NCBI RefSeq assembly: GCF_016773205.1
Contig: NZ_JAETWB010000001.1
Coordinates: 1,116,001 to 1,180,000 of the forward strand
Direction of reading: 5' to 3'
Length of the DNA stretch: 64,000 nt
Source: Belnapia arida
GTDB taxonomy: Bacteria > Pseudomonadota > Alphaproteobacteria > Acetobacterales > Acetobacteraceae
The first letter of the stretch is position 1. Each line of letters begins with the position of its first letter. The translations under genes and the position numbers were made by a program. Shown here piece after piece: positions 30,367 to 41,153 of the stretch. The notes under the pieces were generated by a model that worked only from the letters and a program-made list of their open reading frames with translations, did no database searches and was not told the DNA's origin.

Positions 30367-31812
30367 TCAGGTCCCGCGTGTGGCCTCCGCTGCCGCTGGC
30401 AGGAGCGTGATGAGATCCTCGGCCAACAGGCCGGGGCCGTGGCGGCGGGCGGCCTCGCCCTGCAGCCAGGCGCCGGCGGCGGCGGCCTCGAAGGCGGGCA
30501 TGCCTTGGGCGAGGAGCGCGGCGATGGTGCCGGCGAGGACATCGCCGGTGCCGCCGGTGGCGAGGCTCGGCGGGGCGTTGTCGTTGACGATCACGCGGCC
30601 GTCCGGGGCGGCGATGGCGGTGTCGGCACCCTTCAGCAGCACGACGGCGCCGGTCAGGGCGGCGGCGCGGCGGGCGGCGTCCGGCTTGTCGGGGCCGATG
30701 GGGCCGAAGACGCGGGCGTACTCGCCGGCATGAGGGGTGAGGACGGTGGCACCACGCAGCAGGTCGGGGGCGCCGGCGGCGGCGGCGAGGGCGCCCGCAT
30801 CGGCGACGAGCCGGCGGCCGGCCGCGATCACCTGGCGGAGGGCGGTTTGGGTGGCGTCGTCCGGCTCGAGGCCGGGGCCGATCAGCCAGGTGGCGCGGCG
30901 GGGGTCGGCGAGGAGGGTGTCAAGGGAGGCTTCGGTGACGAGGCTGCCGGGCTCGGTGGCGCGGTAGAGGGTGGCGGCGGTGGCATCGGGAGCGCGGAGG
31001 GTGACGAGGCCGGCGCCCGCCCGGTGCGCGGCGCCAGCGGCGAGCCGGGCGGCGCCGGTCATCGCCGCGCCGGCGAGGATGGTCAGGTGGCCGCGCGTGT
31101 ACTTGTGCGAGTCCGGGCCGAGGCTGGGAAGGTGCCAGAGGCCCGGACCGTTGCGCCGGGCGCGGGGGCCGATCTCCGTGAGGACGGAGGCGGGCAGGCC
31201 GATATCGGCCAGCAGGGTCTCGCCGCAGAGCCCGCGGCCCGGCAGCAGCAGATGACCGGGCTTCAGGCGGAAGAAGGTGACGGTCAGGGCCGCCTGCGGG
31301 GCGAAGCCCCGGACCTGGCCGGTGGTGCCGTCGAGGCCGGAGGGCGTGTCGATGGCGAGGATGGGGGCGCGGCAGGCTGCCAGAACCTCGGCGGCGAGGC
31401 CTTCGACCGGGCGGGTAAGGCCGGCGCCGAAGAGGGCATCGATGACGAGGCCGGCACGGGCAGCCTCGGCCGCGGAGAAGGGAATGCGAGGGCCGTGCCA
31501 GCGGTCCGCCATCGCCGCCGCGTCGCTGCCGGTGCGGGGCGGGGCGAGGGGGGCGACGGCGACCGGCCAGCCCGCCGCTTCCAGCTGCCGGGCCGCGACA
31601 TAGCCGTCGCCGCCATTATTGCCCGGCCCGGCCAGGACAAGGGTGCGGCAGGGGCGGAAGCGGCGGCGGGCCGCCCGGGCCACGGCGCGTCCGGCGGCCT
31701 CCATCAGGCGTAAGGTGGGGAAGCCGGCCTCGGCCGCCAGCGCATCGGCCCGGGCCATCTCGGCGGGGGTGAGCAGTTCGGGTGCGGGGTCGGGGGTGAG
31801 TTCTGGGGCCAT
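30367..31812 (-). CDS. nnr: Bifunctional NAD(P)HX epimerase/dehydratase
   Basis: Nicotinamide-nucleotide repair enzyme of 481 aa that restores damaged NAD(P)H hydrates. The N-terminal YjeF epimerase domain (about 1-205) holds LVLAGPGNNGGDGYVAARQL and AIDTPSGLDGTTG. The C-terminal ribokinase-like ADP-dependent dehydratase domain (about 225-481) holds KYTRGHLTILAG, TPHAGEYARVF and the catalytic ATGGTGDVLAG. The start at 31812 fits the family; longer in-frame starts do not. It is followed at 64 bp by the MCD gene upstream region, both on the minus strand. Confidence 0.94.
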   Translation of the reverse strand: MAPELTPDPAPELLTPAEMARADALAAEAGFPTLRLMEAAGRAVARAARRRFRPCRTLVLAGPGNNGGDGYVAARQLEAAGWPVAVAPLAPPRTGSDAAAMADRWHGPRIPFSAAEAARAGLVIDALFGAGLTRPVEGLAAEVLAACRAPILAIDTPSGLDGTTGQVRGFAPQAALTVTFFRLKPGHLLLPGRGLCGETLLADIGLPASVLTEIGPRARRNGPGLWHLPSLGPDSHKYTRGHLTILAGAAMTGAARLAAGAAHRAGAGLVTLRAPDATAATLYRATEPGSLVTEASLDTLLADPRRATWLIGPGLEPDDATQTALRQVIAAGRRLVADAGALAAAAGAPDLLRGATVLTPHAGEYARVFGPIGPDKPDAARRAAALTGAVVLLKGADTAIAAPDGRVIVNDNAPPSLATGGTGDVLAGTIAALLAQGMPAFEAAAAGAWLQGEAARRHGPGLLAEDLITLLPAAAEATRGT

Positions 31813-31885
31813 CGATCCGTGCTCCGTCTGAACCGGCAGGGATCCTATGCGTCCTGGGAGGACAGGTTTCCCGAAGGAGGGGAGA

Positions 31886-32080
31886 ATGCCTCGCATCTCG
31901 CTGTCGACCGTCATCGCGCCGCTGCTGGTCCTGATCACCCTAGCGCTCGGCTTCCACAAGATGACCGCGGATAAGCCGGAGGCGCCGCCGCCGCCGAACA
32001 CGGCGGCCTACCGGGAGTCGAGCGGGGCCGGGCCGGCGCCGGTGCAGCCGCCGGCGACCAGCACGCAGACGGGTGGGTAA
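31886..32080 (+). CDS. Small single-pass membrane protein, unknown
   Basis: Predicted protein of 64 aa: a hydrophobic N-terminal helix (about residues 5-22, LSTVIAPLLVLITLALGF), then a Pro/Ala/Thr-rich tail. A strong GAAGGAGGGGAG lies just before the ATG at 31886, which is the best support for a real gene. The type could be an anchored periplasmic tail protein or an uncleaved signal peptide. No family is recognised. Confidence 0.6.
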   Translation: MPRISLSTVIAPLLVLITLALGFHKMTADKPEAPPPPNTAAYRESSGAGPAPVQPPATSTQTGG

Positions 32081-32102
32081 GCCGCCGCGGATCGTCGGCG
32101 GC
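32081..32102. terminator. G+C-rich hairpin between convergent genes
   Basis: GCCGCCG / CGGCGGC with an 8-nt loop, directly after the stop of the small membrane protein gene and before the end of the convergent uracil-DNA glycosylase gene. A second G+C palindrome follows. There is no T-run on either strand. Confidence 0.4.
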
Positions 32103-32133
32103 CGGGCCGGGCCCGGCCATGCCGGCAGGCCCG

Positions 32134-32772
32134 CTACAGCCGCTGCAGGATGGCGGCGACGACGGATTCGAACATCTCCGTCGTCAGGCGGCGGGTCGAG
32201 GTGTTGTAGCGGCTGACATGGTAGCTGTCGGCCAGCAGCAGGCCACCGGGCAGCGGGTGCAGGGCGCCATGGGCGAAGCGGTTGGCACTGCGCTTCAGCC
32301 CAAGGGCGCGCAGGCAGGCGTCATGCGCCAGGACGCCGAGGGCGAGGATCACGCGCAGCTGCGGCATCGCGGCGATCTCGCCGGCAAGGAAGCCGTTGCA
32401 GGCGCGGATCTCGGAGGGCTGGGGCAGGTTGGCAGGCGGGACGCAGCGGACGGCGTTGGTGACGCGGCAGCCGGTCAGTACCAGACCGTCATCCGGGCGC
32501 TCCAGGTAAGTGCCCTCAGCGAGGCCGTATTTGAGCAGCGTGGCGTAGAGCAGCCTTCCGGCATGGTCGCCGGTGAAGGGGCGGCCGGTGCGGTTGGCGC
32601 CGCGCTGGCCTGGCGCCATGCCGAGCACCATCAGCCCTGCCTCGCGCGGGCCCCAGGAGGGAACGGGGGCATTGTGCCAGTCCGGCCAGGCGACCCGGTT
32701 CGCCTCGCGGAGCGCGGCGAGCCGGGGGCAAAGCGGGCAGTCGCGCCCCGGCTGGGGCGCTGGATCGGTCAT
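32134..32772 (-). CDS. Uracil-DNA glycosylase, family 5 (UDGb) type
   Basis: Iron-sulfur uracil-DNA glycosylase of 212 aa for base excision repair. The probable 4Fe-4S ligands are Cys12, Cys15, Cys110 and Cys125. Motif 1 reads GMAPGQRGANRTGRPFTGD (51-69); the Ala after GM and the RTGR-FTGD extension mark family 5 rather than family 4. The late motif is YHVSRYN. The ATG at 32772 overlaps the stop of the upstream NYN gene by 4 bp, so the two are co-translated. Confidence 0.9.
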   Translation of the reverse strand: MTDPAPQPGRDCPLCPRLAALREANRVAWPDWHNAPVPSWGPREAGLMVLGMAPGQRGANRTGRPFTGDHAGRLLYATLLKYGLAEGTYLERPDDGLVLTGCRVTNAVRCVPPANLPQPSEIRACNGFLAGEIAAMPQLRVILALGVLAHDACLRALGLKRSANRFAHGALHPLPGGLLLADSYHVSRYNTSTRRLTTEMFESVVAAILQRL

Positions 32773-33470
32773 TCCGGCAGGTCCGGGGCCTCGCGGAAGG
32801 GCTCGGCCGGGGTGGCGCGGACCGGCGGAAGCTTGGGCGAGGAGCCGCCGGAGGGGCCGGCCGTGCGCTGCCGGGGCTCCACCTGCCGGCGGGTGATGTG
32901 CTCGGCAAGCTCGGTGAGGTCGATGAAGGCATCGGCCTGGCGGCGCAACTCGTCGGCGATCATCGCCGGCTGGGTGCGGATGGAGGAGATGACGGTGACG
33001 CGGACGCCGCGGCGCTGCACCGCTTCCACCAGGCGGCGGAGGTCGCCATCGCCGGAGAAGATAACGACATGATCGAGATGCGGGGCGAGGTCGAGCACGT
33101 CGACGGCCATCTCGATGTCGACGCTGCCCTTGACGCGGCGGCGGCCGGTGGCGTCGGTGAACTCCTTGGCGGGCTTGGTGACGACCGAGTAGCCGTTGTA
33201 GCCGAGCCAATCGACCAGCGGACGAAGCGGGGAGTACTCCTCGGTCTCCAGCAGGGCGGTGTAGTAATAGGCGCGGATGAGGTAGGCCTGACGGCGGAAA
33301 TGCGCCAGCAGGTTCTTGTAGTCCACGTCGAAGCCTAAGGTACGCGAAGCAGCGTAAAGATTGGCCCCGTCGATGAAAACGGCGAGGCGTTCGATCCGGT
33401 CGGGCTGCAAGGTTGTTGCTTTCGAAATTTGGGTCGCGCCAGTCTGCGCGCGTGCATTGTAGGTGAACAT
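32769..33470 (-). CDS. NYN domain (LabA/DUF88-like) protein
   Basis: PIN-like NYN domain protein of 233 aa, a predicted RNase-type fold. The acidic active-site pattern is present: FIDGANLYAASR (residues 32-43), KGSVDIEMAVDVL (about 113-125) and VIFSGDGDLRRLVEAV (about 134-149). A disordered Pro-rich tail follows residue 195. It is regularly conserved near folK and rpoZ in alphaproteobacteria. The ATG at 33470 nearly coincides with the divergent folK start, so there is almost no room for separate promoters. Confidence 0.88.
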   Translation of the reverse strand: MFTYNARAQTGATQISKATTLQPDRIERLAVFIDGANLYAASRTLGFDVDYKNLLAHFRRQAYLIRAYYYTALLETEEYSPLRPLVDWLGYNGYSVVTKPAKEFTDATGRRRVKGSVDIEMAVDVLDLAPHLDHVVIFSGDGDLRRLVEAVQRRGVRVTVISSIRTQPAMIADELRRQADAFIDLTELAEHITRRQVEPRQRTAGPSGGSSPKLPPVRATPAEPFREAPDLPE

Positions 33471-33475
33471 TGCAG

Positions 33476-33997
33476 GTGGTTAAGCGACAAAGCGTGGCAC
33501 TCATCGCCATCGGCGCGAATTTGCCTGGATATGGCGGAAATACACCAATCGAGACGTGTCGGGCAGCCGCCGCTGCGCTCGATGGGTTGTGCGGGTTGAA
33601 GCTGGCTGTCGTCTCGCGCTGGTATGAAACCGTGCCGGTGCCGCCGGTGCCGGGCGTGCCGCGCTACGTCAACGGCGTGGCGCGGCTGGAGGGCGCGGAC
33701 ATGGACCCGGCGGCGCTGCTCGCGGCCCTGCAGGGACTGGAGGAGCGGGCGGGGCGGCAGCGGCCCTATCCGAATGCGCCGCGGACGCTCGACCTCGACA
33801 TCGTGGCGATCGGTGACATGGTGCGGGCGGCACCGGACCCGGTGCTGCCGCATCCGCGGGCGCATCTGCGACGGTTCGTGCTGGAGCCGCTGCGCGACGT
33901 GGCGCCGGGCTGGGTGCATCCCTCGCTCGGGGTGACGGTGGAGGCGCTGCTGGCGGGGCTGGCGGCGGAGGAGGCCCCGGTGCCGATCGGGGGGTGA
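33476..33997 (+). CDS. folK: 2-amino-4-hydroxy-6-hydroxymethyldihydropteridine pyrophosphokinase
   Basis: HPPK of about 173 aa, transferring pyrophosphate from ATP to the pterin in folate synthesis. ALIAIGANL near the N-terminus, VSRWYETVPV, YVNGVARLE, RTLDLDIVAIGDM (metal-binding Asp pair) and LPHPRAHLRRFVLEPL are all present. The start is uncertain: GTG 33476 is used here, but TTG 33470 and GTG 33494 are in frame and no clear ribosome-binding site decides. rpoZ follows after 99 bp. Confidence 0.9.
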   Translation: MVKRQSVALIAIGANLPGYGGNTPIETCRAAAAALDGLCGLKLAVVSRWYETVPVPPVPGVPRYVNGVARLEGADMDPAALLAALQGLEERAGRQRPYPNAPRTLDLDIVAIGDMVRAAPDPVLPHPRAHLRRFVLEPLRDVAPGWVHPSLGVTVEALLAGLAAEEAPVPIGG

Positions 33998-34096
33998 AAG
34001 GCGCGCGGCGCTTGCGGAAAAGGAGCGGCGTGTCTATCTGGAAGGTTCATCCGCGCTGCCCCCTCGGGGGCGGCCGCTCCAGTTCATGAGGCCGAG

Positions 34097-34495
34097 ATGG
34101 CGCGCGTCACCGTCGAAGACTGCATCCTTCAGATCCCGAACCGGTTCGAGCTGGTGCTCACCGCCGCGCAACGGGCCCGCAACATCGGCCGCGGCGAGGA
34201 GCTGACCCTCGAGCGCGAGAACGACAAGAACACCGTCGTTGCGCTGCGAGAGATCGCCGACCAGACCATCGACCTGTCCTCGGTCGAGGCTGACCTGATC
34301 AAGTCGTTGCAGCGCGCGCCCGAGCCGGAGCCGGCGGAGGAGGAGGTGCTCGACCTCATCGCCACCGACGAGAACATCTTCGGCGTCATGGACGTCAACG
34401 AGGAGTTGCCGGCCGATGGCGCCGGGCTTGAGGAGATGTCGCCGGACGACCTCGAGGCCGCAATCGCCGCCGAGCTGGGCGGCGGCCGGCGCTGA
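34097..34495 (+). CDS. rpoZ: DNA-directed RNA polymerase subunit omega
   Basis: Omega subunit of 132 aa, aiding beta-prime folding and contributing to ppGpp sensing. The family block [20 protein letters not shown] and ARNIGRG, then [12 protein letters not shown], are clear; the acidic C-terminal extension is typical of alphaproteobacteria. It lies just before the (p)ppGpp synthetase/hydrolase gene, a widely conserved order. The frame is well defined from the ATG at 34097. Confidence 0.96.
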   Translation: MARVTVEDCILQIPNRFELVLTAAQRARNIGRGEELTLERENDKNTVVALREIADQTIDLSSVEADLIKSLQRAPEPEPAEEEVLDLIATDENIFGVMDVNEELPADGAGLEEMSPDDLEAAIAAELGGGRR

Positions 34496-34505
34496 GGCCG
34501 GCGCC

Positions 34506-36820
<2,315 letters not shown>

Positions 36821-36824
<4 letters not shown>

Positions 36825-37225
36825 TCCTTGGCCTCGGCAACGACGTCGTCGATATACGGCGCATCGAGCAGAGCATCGCGCGCTTCGGCGAGCGCTTCCT
36901 CGAGCGGGTCTTCACCGAAGTGGAGCGGGCGAAGGCGGAGCGGCGGACGGAGAAGATCCGGGCCAGCACCTATGCCAAGCGCTTCGCGGCGAAGGAGGCG
37001 GCGTCCAAGGCGCTGGGGACGGGGTTCCGGGCGGGGGTGTTCCTCCGCGACCTCGGCGTGGTCAACCTGCCGAGCGGGCAGCCGACGCTCCGCATGACGG
37101 GCGGGGCGGCGGAGCGGCTGGCGCGGATGACGCCGCCCGGGCATCGGGCGGAGGTGGCGCTGACGATGACGGATGAATACCCTTACGCCAGCGCCGTGGT
37201 GATCATCTCGGCGGTCAGGCTGTAG
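36821..37225 (+). CDS. acpS: Holo-[acyl-carrier-protein] synthase
   Basis: Phosphopantetheinyl transferase of 134 aa that activates acyl carrier protein. The magnesium/CoA motifs [16 protein letters not shown] (residues 3-18) and [15 protein letters not shown] are intact and length is normal. Its ATG overlaps the RSH stop. The order rpoZ-rel-acpS (often followed by lepB-rnc) is typical of alphaproteobacteria, but here the next gene is on the opposite strand and overlaps the acpS end by 11 bp. Confidence 0.95.
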
Positions 37226-37769
37226 GCGCGGCCAGGGCGGCTTCGACCGCGCGAATGAGGGCCGGGGCGTCGGGCTCCGTCGCGGTCGGGAAGCCCTGCA
37301 CCCGGCGGCCGTCGCGGGCGACCAGGTACTTGTGGAAATTCCAGCGCGGCGGGCCCCCGCCATGGGTGGCGAGGAAGGCGAAGAGCGGCACGGCCTGCGC
37401 GCCCCGCACGCGGGCGGGCATGGTCATCGGGAAGGTGACGGCGTAGGTCGCCTCGCAGAAATGCTTGATGGTGCGGGCGTCGGCGCTCTCCTGGTTGAAG
37501 TCGTTGGAGGGGACGCCCAGCACCACCAGTCCGCGCGTGGCGAAGCGGTCCTGAAGCCGTTGCAGTCCGGCATATTGCGGGGTGAAGCCGCAGAAGCTGG
37601 CGGTGTTGACCACCAGCATCGGTCGACCGCGGAAGGTGGCGAGGTCGAGCGGGCCGCCATCGAGCGACTCCATGCGGAAGTCGAAGGCGGTCGGCTCGGC
37701 GGCGGTGGCGAGGCCGCTCATGGCGATCGCCCCGAGGGCGAGGGCCGTACGTCGTCCGGGCTCAACCAT
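37215..37769 (-). CDS. Glutathione peroxidase family protein, exported
   Basis: Thiol peroxidase of 184 aa with a signal-peptide-like N-terminus (residues 1-24, ending ATAAE) and a GPx fold. The peroxidatic cysteine is in [12 protein letters not shown] (Cys, not selenocysteine), followed by [11 protein letters not shown] and [10 protein letters not shown] periplasmic peroxide or lipid-hydroperoxide scavenger is likely. The start is GTG or ATG near 37769 (ACCATACC on the minus strand gives ATGG). It overlaps the upstream molybdenum oxidoreductase gene by 8 bp, so they form a two-gene unit. Confidence 0.88.
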   Translation of the reverse strand: MVEPGRRTALALGAIAMSGLATAAEPTAFDFRMESLDGGPLDLATFRGRPMLVVNTASFCGFTPQYAGLQRLQDRFATRGLVVLGVPSNDFNQESADARTIKHFCEATYAVTFPMTMPARVRGAQAVPLFAFLATHGGGPPRWNFHKYLVARDGRRVQGFPTATEPDAPALIRAVEAALAAPTA

Positions 37770-38433
37770 ACCGGTCCTCCAGCCAGGGGTCGCCGTTGTT
37801 GTGGTAGCCGCGGACTTCCCAGAAGCCGGGCCGGTCCTCGCGCAGCAACTCGATGCGCGTCACCCATTTCGGGCTCTTCCAGAAATAGAGACGGGGCAGG
37901 ACCACGCGCACCGGGCCGCCATGCTGGCACGTGATGGGCTCGCCTTCCCAGGAATGGGCGAGGAGGACCTCGTCGCGCGTGAACTCGGCCAGCGGGACAT
38001 TGGTGGTGTAGCCGTCATAGGAGGTGAAGGAGACGAAGCGCGCCTCCTCCTTCGGCCGGGCCATCTCGATGAGGTCGCGGGCGCGGACGCCCTGCCATCG
38101 GTTGTCGTAGCGGCTCCATTGCGTGACGCAGTGGATGTCGTTGACCCGCTCGGTCTGCGGCAGGGCCATGAATTCAGGAAGGGTGAGGCGGACTGGGGCC
38201 TGCACCAGCCCTTCGATGCGGAGGCGCCAGCGATCCGGCGTCACGTCGGGCTGTACGCCGAGGTCGAGCACCGGCCAGTCCTTGACGAGGGTCTGGCCGG
38301 GGGGGAGGCGGTCGCGGGTCGGGTCGCCGGCGGTGCCGGTGAGGAGGCGGCCATCGCGGGCCCAGGCCTGCTTGGTATCGACCAGCTTCTGGCGGATGCC
38401 GCCGCTCAGGGGGATGTCCTCGTCTTCGGCCAT
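37762..38433 (-). CDS. Sulfite oxidase-like molybdopterin-dependent oxidoreductase
   Basis: Single-domain oxidoreductase of 223 aa with the sulfite-oxidase molybdenum-cofactor fold (YuiH/YedY type). The molybdenum-ligating cysteine is in DIHCVTQWSRYD, with RWQGVRARDL, SYDGYTTNVPL and CQHGGPVRVVLPRLYFWKSPKWV as cofactor-binding blocks. No signal peptide is visible, so it is probably cytosolic, unlike MsrP. It is the first gene of a pair with the exported peroxidase; a shared role in oxidative damage repair is inference. The natural substrate of this subfamily is not established. Confidence 0.88.
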   Translation of the reverse strand: MAEDEDIPLSGGIRQKLVDTKQAWARDGRLLTGTAGDPTRDRLPPGQTLVKDWPVLDLGVQPDVTPDRWRLRIEGLVQAPVRLTLPEFMALPQTERVNDIHCVTQWSRYDNRWQGVRARDLIEMARPKEEARFVSFTSYDGYTTNVPLAEFTRDEVLLAHSWEGEPITCQHGGPVRVVLPRLYFWKSPKWVTRIELLREDRPGFWEVRGYHNNGDPWLEDRYG

Positions 38434-38484
38434 GGCGATCTCCTGCTGCCCTTACGTATCGGGGGCGGCAGCAGATGCAAGGGC

Positions 38485-38640
38485 TCAGACGCGGATGTCG
38501 AGGCGCTGGGGCGAGGTGGGGGAGGCAGGGGGTGCCGGCGGGGCAGGTGAGGCGGTGCGGGACTTCTCGTCCTCGCGGGCGACTTCGCGGCCGGTCGGCG
38601 GGCCGGCATGGGGTGGGGCGAGGTTGGAGATAACGGTCAT
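38485..38640 (-). CDS. Small proline-rich hypothetical protein
   Basis: Possible protein of 51 aa starting at ATG 38640 with AGAGG 7 nt upstream. It begins MTVISNLAPPHAGPPTGREV, then has a charged stretch (AREDEKSR), a Pro/Ala/Ser-rich low-complexity part and ends RLDIRV. The defined ribosome-binding site and balanced ends argue for a gene; size and composition argue for caution. Confidence 0.4.
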   Translation of the reverse strand: MTVISNLAPPHAGPPTGREVAREDEKSRTASPAPPAPPASPTSPQRLDIRV

Positions 38641-38753
38641 GGGGAGACCTCTGCATCGGGGTGATGCGGGCATCCTGTCCGCCATGCGCAACGTAAAGTT
38701 GCATTCATGCGGCTTGCCAGTCAAGGCAAGAATCTCATTTTTTGAGACGGAAG

Positions 38754-38830
38754 TGGTCGGACCGGCGGGATTTGAACCCACGACCCCTTGTCCCCCAGAC
38801 AAGTGCGCTACCAGGCTGCGCTACGATCCG
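38754..38830 (-). tRNA. tRNA-Pro (anticodon GGG)
   Basis: A 77-nt tRNA on the minus strand. The acceptor arms CGGATCG and CGGTCCG pair (one G-T), the anticodon stem CTTGT/ACAAG encloses the loop CTGGGGG giving anticodon GGG, and the T arm contains GGTTCAAATCC. A discriminator A and an encoded CCA end the gene (38757-38754). It reads proline codon CCC. It stands alone between the merR gene and a short proline-rich frame. Confidence 0.95.
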
Positions 38831-38884
38831 TGCCGGGCGCGGGGATAGCACCGCGCCTCGGCGGAGGCTAGTGCTCTTCCGCCA

Positions 38885-39268
38885 TTATCGGCCGGCGAGG
38901 GCCTGCAGCTCCTCGGCGATGTCCTCGAGCTCCTCGATGATGCTGCGGAGGCTCTCCGGCGTGTTCTCCAGCGCCTCGGGCGGGGGCATCTCCGCCTCGC
39001 CGAGTCCGCCCTCGCGCAGCAGCCGCTGCACGCCCTTGATGGTGTAGCCCTGGGTATAGAGCAGGTCGGCGATGCGGCGCAGCAGTCCGATATCCTCGGG
39101 CCGGTAATAGCGCCGCCCGCCGCCGCGCTTCAGCGGCTTGAGCTGGGGGAATTTCGTTTCCCAGAACCGCAGGACGTGCTGCGGGATGTGCAGGTCGTCC
39201 GCCACCTCGCTGATGGTGCGGAAGGCGGTCGGCGCCTTGCGGGGGCGGGGGGTGAACTGGTCGCTCAC
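38885..39268 (-). CDS. MerR family transcriptional regulator
   Basis: MerR-type regulator of 127 aa: an N-terminal winged helix (about 18-85, [22 protein letters not shown] then [14 protein letters not shown]) and a short C-terminal helix likely to dimerise. There is no cysteine metal site. It lacks an obvious effector domain. The ATG overlaps the ihfA stop (ATGA), and this ihfA-merR pairing downstream of plsX-fabH is conserved in alphaproteobacteria. Its target is unknown. Confidence 0.92.
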   Translation of the reverse strand: MSDQFTPRPRKAPTAFRTISEVADDLHIPQHVLRFWETKFPQLKPLKRGGGRRYYRPEDIGLLRRIADLLYTQGYTIKGVQRLLREGGLGEAEMPPPEALENTPESLRSIIEELEDIAEELQALAGR

Positions 39269-39579
39269 GCGGCATTATCCGAAGCGGGTGCGGCCTGGCC
39301 GTTGATGCGGGCCTTCAGCACCTGCGAGGGCCGGAAGGAAAGGACCTTGCGCGGCAGGATGGGTACTTCCACTCCGGTCTTCGGATTGCGGCCAATGCGC
39401 TGGCCCTTCTGGCGGACCATGAAGGTGCCGAAGGCGGAAATCTTCACCGCCTCGCCGGATTCGAGGGCGGCGGAGATCCGTTCGAGGACGGATTCGAGCA
39501 AAGCAGCGGATTCGTTCCGCGACAGCCCAACCTGGCTGTAGATCGCCTCGGCCAGGTTCGCGCGCGTCAGCGTATTCAT
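39265..39579 (-). CDS. ihfA: Integration host factor subunit alpha
   Basis: DNABII protein of 104 aa that bends DNA as a heterodimer with IHF beta. [18 protein letters not shown] at the start, [14 protein letters not shown] and the DNA-intercalating arm [13 protein letters not shown] with the conserved proline are all there. It overlaps merR by 4 bp. The 153 bp upstream (39580-39732) hold no gene that I can support. Confidence 0.95.
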   Translation of the reverse strand: MNTLTRANLAEAIYSQVGLSRNESAALLESVLERISAALESGEAVKISAFGTFMVRQKGQRIGRNPKTGVEVPILPRKVLSFRPSQVLKARINGQAAPASDNAA

Positions 39580-39732
39580 CTGGCAACCGGTTCCCGCAAG
39601 CCATTCTGACCGTTAGGAAACCGGTATCCACCGCGGGCGTCAACCGCGCCCTGGCGAATGCGCCACAGCGTTGCTGGAATGTCGCAGTAGGATGGGCGTC
39701 TGGAAGCCGGCAGCTCGGTCCTGGCCTCGCCT

Positions 39733-40110
39733 CTATCGGGGGATGCGCCCGGCGAGGGCGGCCTGCAGAGCGTAGACATCGACCTTGTGGTTGAAGGTCC
39801 GCTCGATCGGCGCCGAAGCTCCGCTGACCCAGATCTTGAGCTCGGCCTCCAGGTCGAAATGGCCGGCGCTCTCGACGGAGAAGCGGACGATGCTCCGGTA
39901 TGGGATGGAGAGGTACTCGGTCTTCCTGCCGGTCATGCCCTGCTTGTCGATCAGGAGAATCCGTCGATCCGTCAGCAGGATCACGTCGCGAACGATCTTG
40001 TAGGCGCCTTCGACCGGCTCGTCGGCTGCCAGCAGGCGGCCGTATTCCTCCCGCGCCTGCGCCGGGTCGAAGGCGCCCGCATGCCCCAGCAAGCCCGACA
40101 GAATCGCCAT
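39733..40110 (-). CDS. PH domain-containing protein (PF08000-like)
   Basis: Small protein of 125 aa of the bacterial pleckstrin-homology-like type. The pattern VRDVILLTDRRILLIDKQG, EYLSIPYRSIVRFSVESAG and ELKIWVSGA gives the alternating strands and final helix of the fold. The first 35 residues form a helical lead (FDPAQAREEYGRLLAADEPV). No catalytic residues are expected. It sits alone between ihfA and fabH; no function is known for this group. Confidence 0.82.
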   Translation of the reverse strand: MAILSGLLGHAGAFDPAQAREEYGRLLAADEPVEGAYKIVRDVILLTDRRILLIDKQGMTGRKTEYLSIPYRSIVRFSVESAGHFDLEAELKIWVSGASAPIERTFNHKVDVYALQAALAGRIPR

Positions 40111-40173
40111 TACCCGCCACCTTCCTGCTTCAAGCCTAACAGAGCATAGCGTCCGGCCGGCCCGTGCCCTCCC

Positions 40174-41139
40174 TCAGAAGCGCAGTAGGCAGGCCCCCCA
40201 GGTGAGGCCGCCGCCAATGCCCTCCAGCGCCATCAGGTCGCCACGCTCGATCAGGCCGCGGCCGGCGACGTCAGCCAGGGCGAGGGGGATGGAGGCGGCG
40301 GAGGTGTTGGCATGGCGGTCCACCGTCACCACGACGCGCTCGCGCGGCAGGTTCAGCTTCTTGCCCATGGCCTCAATGATGCGGAGATTGGCCTGGTGCG
40401 GCACCAGCCAGCGGAGGTCGGCATGATTCAGCCCATTCGCGGCCAGCGCCTCATCGACCACGGAAGCGAGCTTAGAGACGGCATGGCGGAAGACCTCCTT
40501 ACCCGCCATCCGCAGCAGGCCGGGGCCGCCGGTGGAGCCGGCACCGCCATCGACCAGGAGGATGTCGCCGTGGCGGCCGTCCGAATGGAGGTGAGTGGAG
40601 AGGATGCCACGATCGGTGCCCTGCTCCGCGGTCAGCACCACCGCGCCGGCGCCGTCGCCGAAGAGGACGCAGGTGCCGCGGTCCGTCCAGTCGAGGATAC
40701 GGGAGAAGACCTCGGTGCCGATGACGAGGGCGCAGCGGGCCTGGCCGGTCTTCAGCAGGGCATCGGCGATGCCGAGTGCATAGACGAAGCCGGTGCAGGC
40801 GGCGGCGATATCGAAGGCAAAGCCCTGCGTGATGCCGAGATGCTGCTGGATGCGGACGGCGGTCGCCGGGAAGGCGCTGTCCGGCGTTGCCGTCGCCACG
40901 ATGATGGCATCGACCTGCCCAGGTTCGATACCGGCGCGCTCCAGCGCCTGGCGGGCGGCCGCGGCGCCCATCGAGGAGGCGGTCTCGCCCGGGGCGGCGA
41001 TGTGACGCTGGCGGATGCCGGTGCGCTCGACGATCCACTCATCCGAGGTCTCGATGCCGAATTCGGCGGCGAGCGCAGCGTTCGGCACGCAGCGTTCCGG
41101 CAGGTATCCGCCGCAGCCGGCGATCACGGAACGGAGCAT
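40174..41139 (-). CDS. fabH: Beta-ketoacyl-ACP synthase III
   Basis: KAS III of 321 aa that starts fatty-acid synthesis by condensing acetyl-CoA with malonyl-ACP. The catalytic triad is intact: Cys115 in AAACTGFVYAL, His in VPHQANLRI (about 249) and Asn in DRHANTSAAS (about 279). ERTGIRQRHIA is the family N-terminal block. GAAGGAGGG precedes the ATG at 41139. It follows plsX by 14 bp in the conserved run CBP3-like, DUF177, rpmF, plsX, fabH. Confidence 0.96.
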   Translation of the reverse strand: MLRSVIAGCGGYLPERCVPNAALAAEFGIETSDEWIVERTGIRQRHIAAPGETASSMGAAAARQALERAGIEPGQVDAIIVATATPDSAFPATAVRIQQHLGITQGFAFDIAAACTGFVYALGIADALLKTGQARCALVIGTEVFSRILDWTDRGTCVLFGDGAGAVVLTAEQGTDRGILSTHLHSDGRHGDILLVDGGAGSTGGPGLLRMAGKEVFRHAVSKLASVVDEALAANGLNHADLRWLVPHQANLRIIEAMGKKLNLPRERVVVTVDRHANTSAASIPLALADVAGRGLIERGDLMALEGIGGGLTWGACLLRF

Positions 41140-41153
41140 CGGGGCGCCCTCCT

